The translations under genes were made by a program, and so were the position numbers. Shown one piece after another: positions 62,128 to 64,000 of a stretch of 64,000 bases of DNA. Location of the stretch: NCBI RefSeq assembly GCF_000785535.1, contig NZ_CP007595.1:744001-808000 (forward strand). Reading direction: 5' to 3'. How positions within the stretch are numbered: the stretch's first letter is position 1; each line of letters begins with the position of its first letter. The notes under the pieces were generated by a model, which saw only the letters and a list, made by a program, of their open reading frames with translations, was not told the DNA's origin and ran no database searches. Origin of the DNA: Arthrobacter sp. PAMC 25486. Lineage in GTDB: Bacteria; Actinomycetota; Actinomycetes; Actinomycetales; Micrococcaceae.

Positions 62128-64000
62128 GTGACCCTGAGCAACATCGCCATACCATCCCTGGACGAAGCTGCCGCCCATGCGGCGGCCACGGCGGAAGAGC
62201 AGGCAATGCTCGACCAGGCATTCAGCCGCCGCGACGGCTTGCTGGCGCAACTCGAGTCCGCTCTGGCCTCCCCCGTGCGTGATGCTGTGGAGCAGGCGCG
62301 GATGCGCATGTTGGGCCGCCGCCGGGCCGAACTTGAACACGCAGGGCAGGGGCTGATCTTTGGCCGGCTCGACTCCCTCGATGACACCGTCCGCCACCTG
62401 GGGCGCGTGGGCATACCCAGCCCCGACGAGGACAGCGACCCCCTGGTGATCGACTGGCGCGCGCCCGCAGCACGTGCGTTCTACACCGCCACGCCCGTGG
62501 ACCCGCAGGGCCAGGCACGGCGCCGCCACATCCGCACGTCCGGGCGGGAGGTCGTTGGCCTCGATGACGAACCGCTCGACGGATCCCGTGCCAGTTCACT
62601 GGTTGGCGAGGGCGCCCTGCTCGCGGCACTGGGCGAGCGGCGCACCGGACGGATGGGTGTGGCTGCGGCAACCCTGCAGCGTGAGCAGGACGATGTGGTC
62701 CGGGCGGACGCCCGGGGCCCGCTGGTTGTGCAGGGCGGACCCGGCACGGGCAAGACAGTGGTTGCGCTGCACAGGGTGGCATACCTGCTGTTCACACATC
62801 AACAACTTGCGCATCAGGGGGTCCTGGTGATCGGGCCGTCGCCACGTTTCCTTGACTACATTGCCCAAGTGCTCCCGGCACTCGGAGAGAGCGCCATGGT
62901 CTCCGCAACGTGCGACACCCTGGTGCCCGGAATCGAGGTGGAACGCGTGGAGGCGCGCGACGTCGCCGAGATCAAGGGCCGGGCACTGTGGCAGGACGTA
63001 CTCACCCGCTATGCCGCATCCTTCCTCCCTCAACCCGCCGGTCTCGGGCTGGTCTGGGAAGGCGAGCTGCACGCGCTGGATGAACGGCGGATCGCCAGGA
63101 TCGTCGCCGCAGCTGGTTCGGGACGCTCCCATCACGGCGCCCGGGCGGCCTGCATCGAGCACATCCACGGCCAGCTGGCCGACGCAGTGGCAGAACGCGG
63201 CGAAGAGTTGCTCTCACAGGTGGAGGACGGTCTTGAGGACCTACTCAGCGGCGTCGATGCCGATCTGCGCAAGCAGGACACCCGCGGTGTGGCCGGCGGG
63301 GCCGGCGGCAGCGACGTGGACGGAGTGCTCGCGGATGACGAGCTGGAGCGGCTGCGTGAACGCATCGCGGACGACACCAGTGTGGCCGCCGCCCTTGAGG
63401 CCTGGTGGCCAACGCTTGACCCCACTGTCGAGCTGCGCCGCCTGCTGGGCGACGAGACACTGCTGCGCCAGTGGGCTCCTGAACTTAACGACGCCGAGCA
63501 GGCCTGGGTCGCGGCCGAACCCGCAGCGTGGGCGAGCAGCGACATTCCGCTCTTCGATGCACTGGCGGCCCTACTGGGTGACGGGGAGGTGCAGGGGAAG
63601 CAGGGCGGGTTCCTGGCTGGGCGTGCGGCGGGGCAACGGGACTGGGTTTACGGCCATGTGGTCATCGATGAGGCGCAGGAACTCTCGGAGATGCAATGGC
63701 AGATGATCATGCGCCGCTGCCCCTCCCGTTCGATCACTGCCGTGGGCGACATCGACCAGGCGGAGGCGCCGCACCGGCACACCACCTGGGGTGAAGCCGT
63801 GGGCGCCGCCTTCGGCGGGAGGTGGAGCAAGGCGCAGCTGACCATCTGCTACCGCACCCCGGGGGAAGTCATGGCCCTGACCGGGCCCGTGCTCCGGCAG
63901 GCAGGAAGCCACAACAAGCCGCCCGTGGCCGTGCGGTCCTCGGGCATTGAGCCGTGGGAGCGCACCGTGAACGAGCAGGGGCTTGTGGCAGTGGCGGTGC
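62128..64000 (+). CDS. HelD/HelR-like UvrD-family ATPase (C-terminus outside the window)
   Basis: At least 624 aa, open to the window's end. An N-terminal coiled-coil arm (LDEAAAHAAATAEEQAMLDQ ... ARMRMLGRRRAELEH) is followed by LIFGRLDSLDDTVRHLGRVG and DPLVIDWRAPAARAFYTATP, typical of HelD proteins. Walker A GGPGTGKT is near residue 204 and the Walker B-like VVIDEAQELSEMQWQMIMRR near 512. HelD/HelR recycle stalled RNA polymerase, and some confer rifampicin tolerance. GTG 62128 is the chosen start, with only a weak ribosome binding site. Two hairpins precede it. Confidence 0.9.
   Translation, partial: MTLSNIAIPSLDEAAAHAAATAEEQAMLDQAFSRRDGLLAQLESALASPVRDAVEQARMRMLGRRRAELEHAGQGLIFGRLDSLDDTVRHLGRVGIPSPDEDSDPLVIDWRAPAARAFYTATPVDPQGQARRRHIRTSGREVVGLDDEPLDGSRASSLVGEGALLAALGERRTGRMGVAAATLQREQDDVVRADARGPLVVQGGPGTGKTVVALHRVAYLLFTHQQLAHQGVLVIGPSPRFLDYIAQVLPALGESAMVSATCDTLVPGIEVERVEARDVAEIKGRALWQDVLTRYAASFLPQPAGLGLVWEGELHALDERRIARIVAAAGSGRSHHGARAACIEHIHGQLADAVAERGEELLSQVEDGLEDLLSGVDADLRKQDTRGVAGGAGGSDVDGVLADDELERLRERIADDTSVAAALEAWWPTLDPTVELRRLLGDETLLRQWAPELNDAEQAWVAAEPAAWASSDIPLFDALAALLGDGEVQGKQGGFLAGRAAGQRDWVYGHVVIDEAQELSEMQWQMIMRRCPSRSITAVGDIDQAEAPHRHTTWGEAVGAAFGGRWSKAQLTICYRTPGEVMALTGPVLRQAGSHNKPPVAVRSSGIEPWERTVNEQGLVAVAV

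Noticed and set aside
1..64000. tRNA, rRNA or known riboswitch genes
   Set aside because: No cloverleaf, rRNA segment or conserved riboswitch core was noticed by eye in the intergenic gaps. A tRNAscan-SE and Infernal run would be needed to be sure.

Overview
The window is high-GC DNA from an actinobacterium, most likely an Arthrobacter-like member of the Micrococcaceae. Several features point there: the four-domain S1 protein with an acidic tail, a DNA polymerase I that seems to have lost proofreading, the 13E12-type HNH protein, a SARP/BTAD regulator, a HelD/HelR-like ATPase, many GTG and TTG starts, and apparently leaderless genes. No rRNA, tRNA, CRISPR array, integrase or intact insertion sequence was seen. 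The genus is inferred; no search was run.

Layout: 0-5.4 kb holds the start of a flavoprotein oxidase, a large BTAD-AAA regulator, a YigZ protein, a DUF805 membrane protein and a frameshifted small gene. 5.4-12.6 kb is housekeeping: rpsA with its terminator, a FetB-like permease, an Eis-like acetyltransferase behind polA, and a hotdog thioesterase. 12.6-22 kb has a phosphate transporter pair with PHO-box-like repeats upstream, a pirin, an alanine-type aminotransferase flanked by two LLM flavin oxidoreductases, a VOC protein, an acyl-CoA ligase and a small stress membrane protein. A decayed YihY/BrkB gene follows.

23-30 kb carries an unrecognised conserved-looking gene, a secreted sugar dehydrogenase, and a sugar catabolic operon (Gfo/Idh dehydrogenase, DUF993, TIM-barrel isomerase). 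A LacI regulator is divergent from that operon and a perfect 18-bp operator lies between them. 30-42 kb holds an FMN-binding protein, the HNH protein, a secreted AMIN-like protein, heme O synthase, a universal stress protein, a class A penicillin-binding protein, YggS, a Sua5/YciO protein and Dps coupled to a short-chain dehydrogenase. 42-50 kb has HrpB, a small monooxygenase, a 55-bp tandem repeat, a metallo-beta-lactamase fold protein, a threonine dehydratase and an operon encoding a LolA-like protein plus an ABC-2 exporter. 50-56 kb has an Abi/HEPN-like remnant, a flotillin divergent from a membrane protein, YqeY and small genes.

55-59.2 kb is a two-component system divergent from a second ABC-2 exporter, with a repeated CGGACCAGGG motif between them. 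59.2-62.0 kb is a graveyard of copper-handling genes: P1B ATPase fragments, a DUF6153-like gene and a multicopper oxidase broken in several places. The window ends inside a HelD/HelR-like ATPase preceded by two perfect hairpins.

The non-coding space is rich in palindromes. At least five elements share a GGTGAG...CGTCGT arm and sit at gene ends. Two other hairpins and two tandem repeats also lie between genes.
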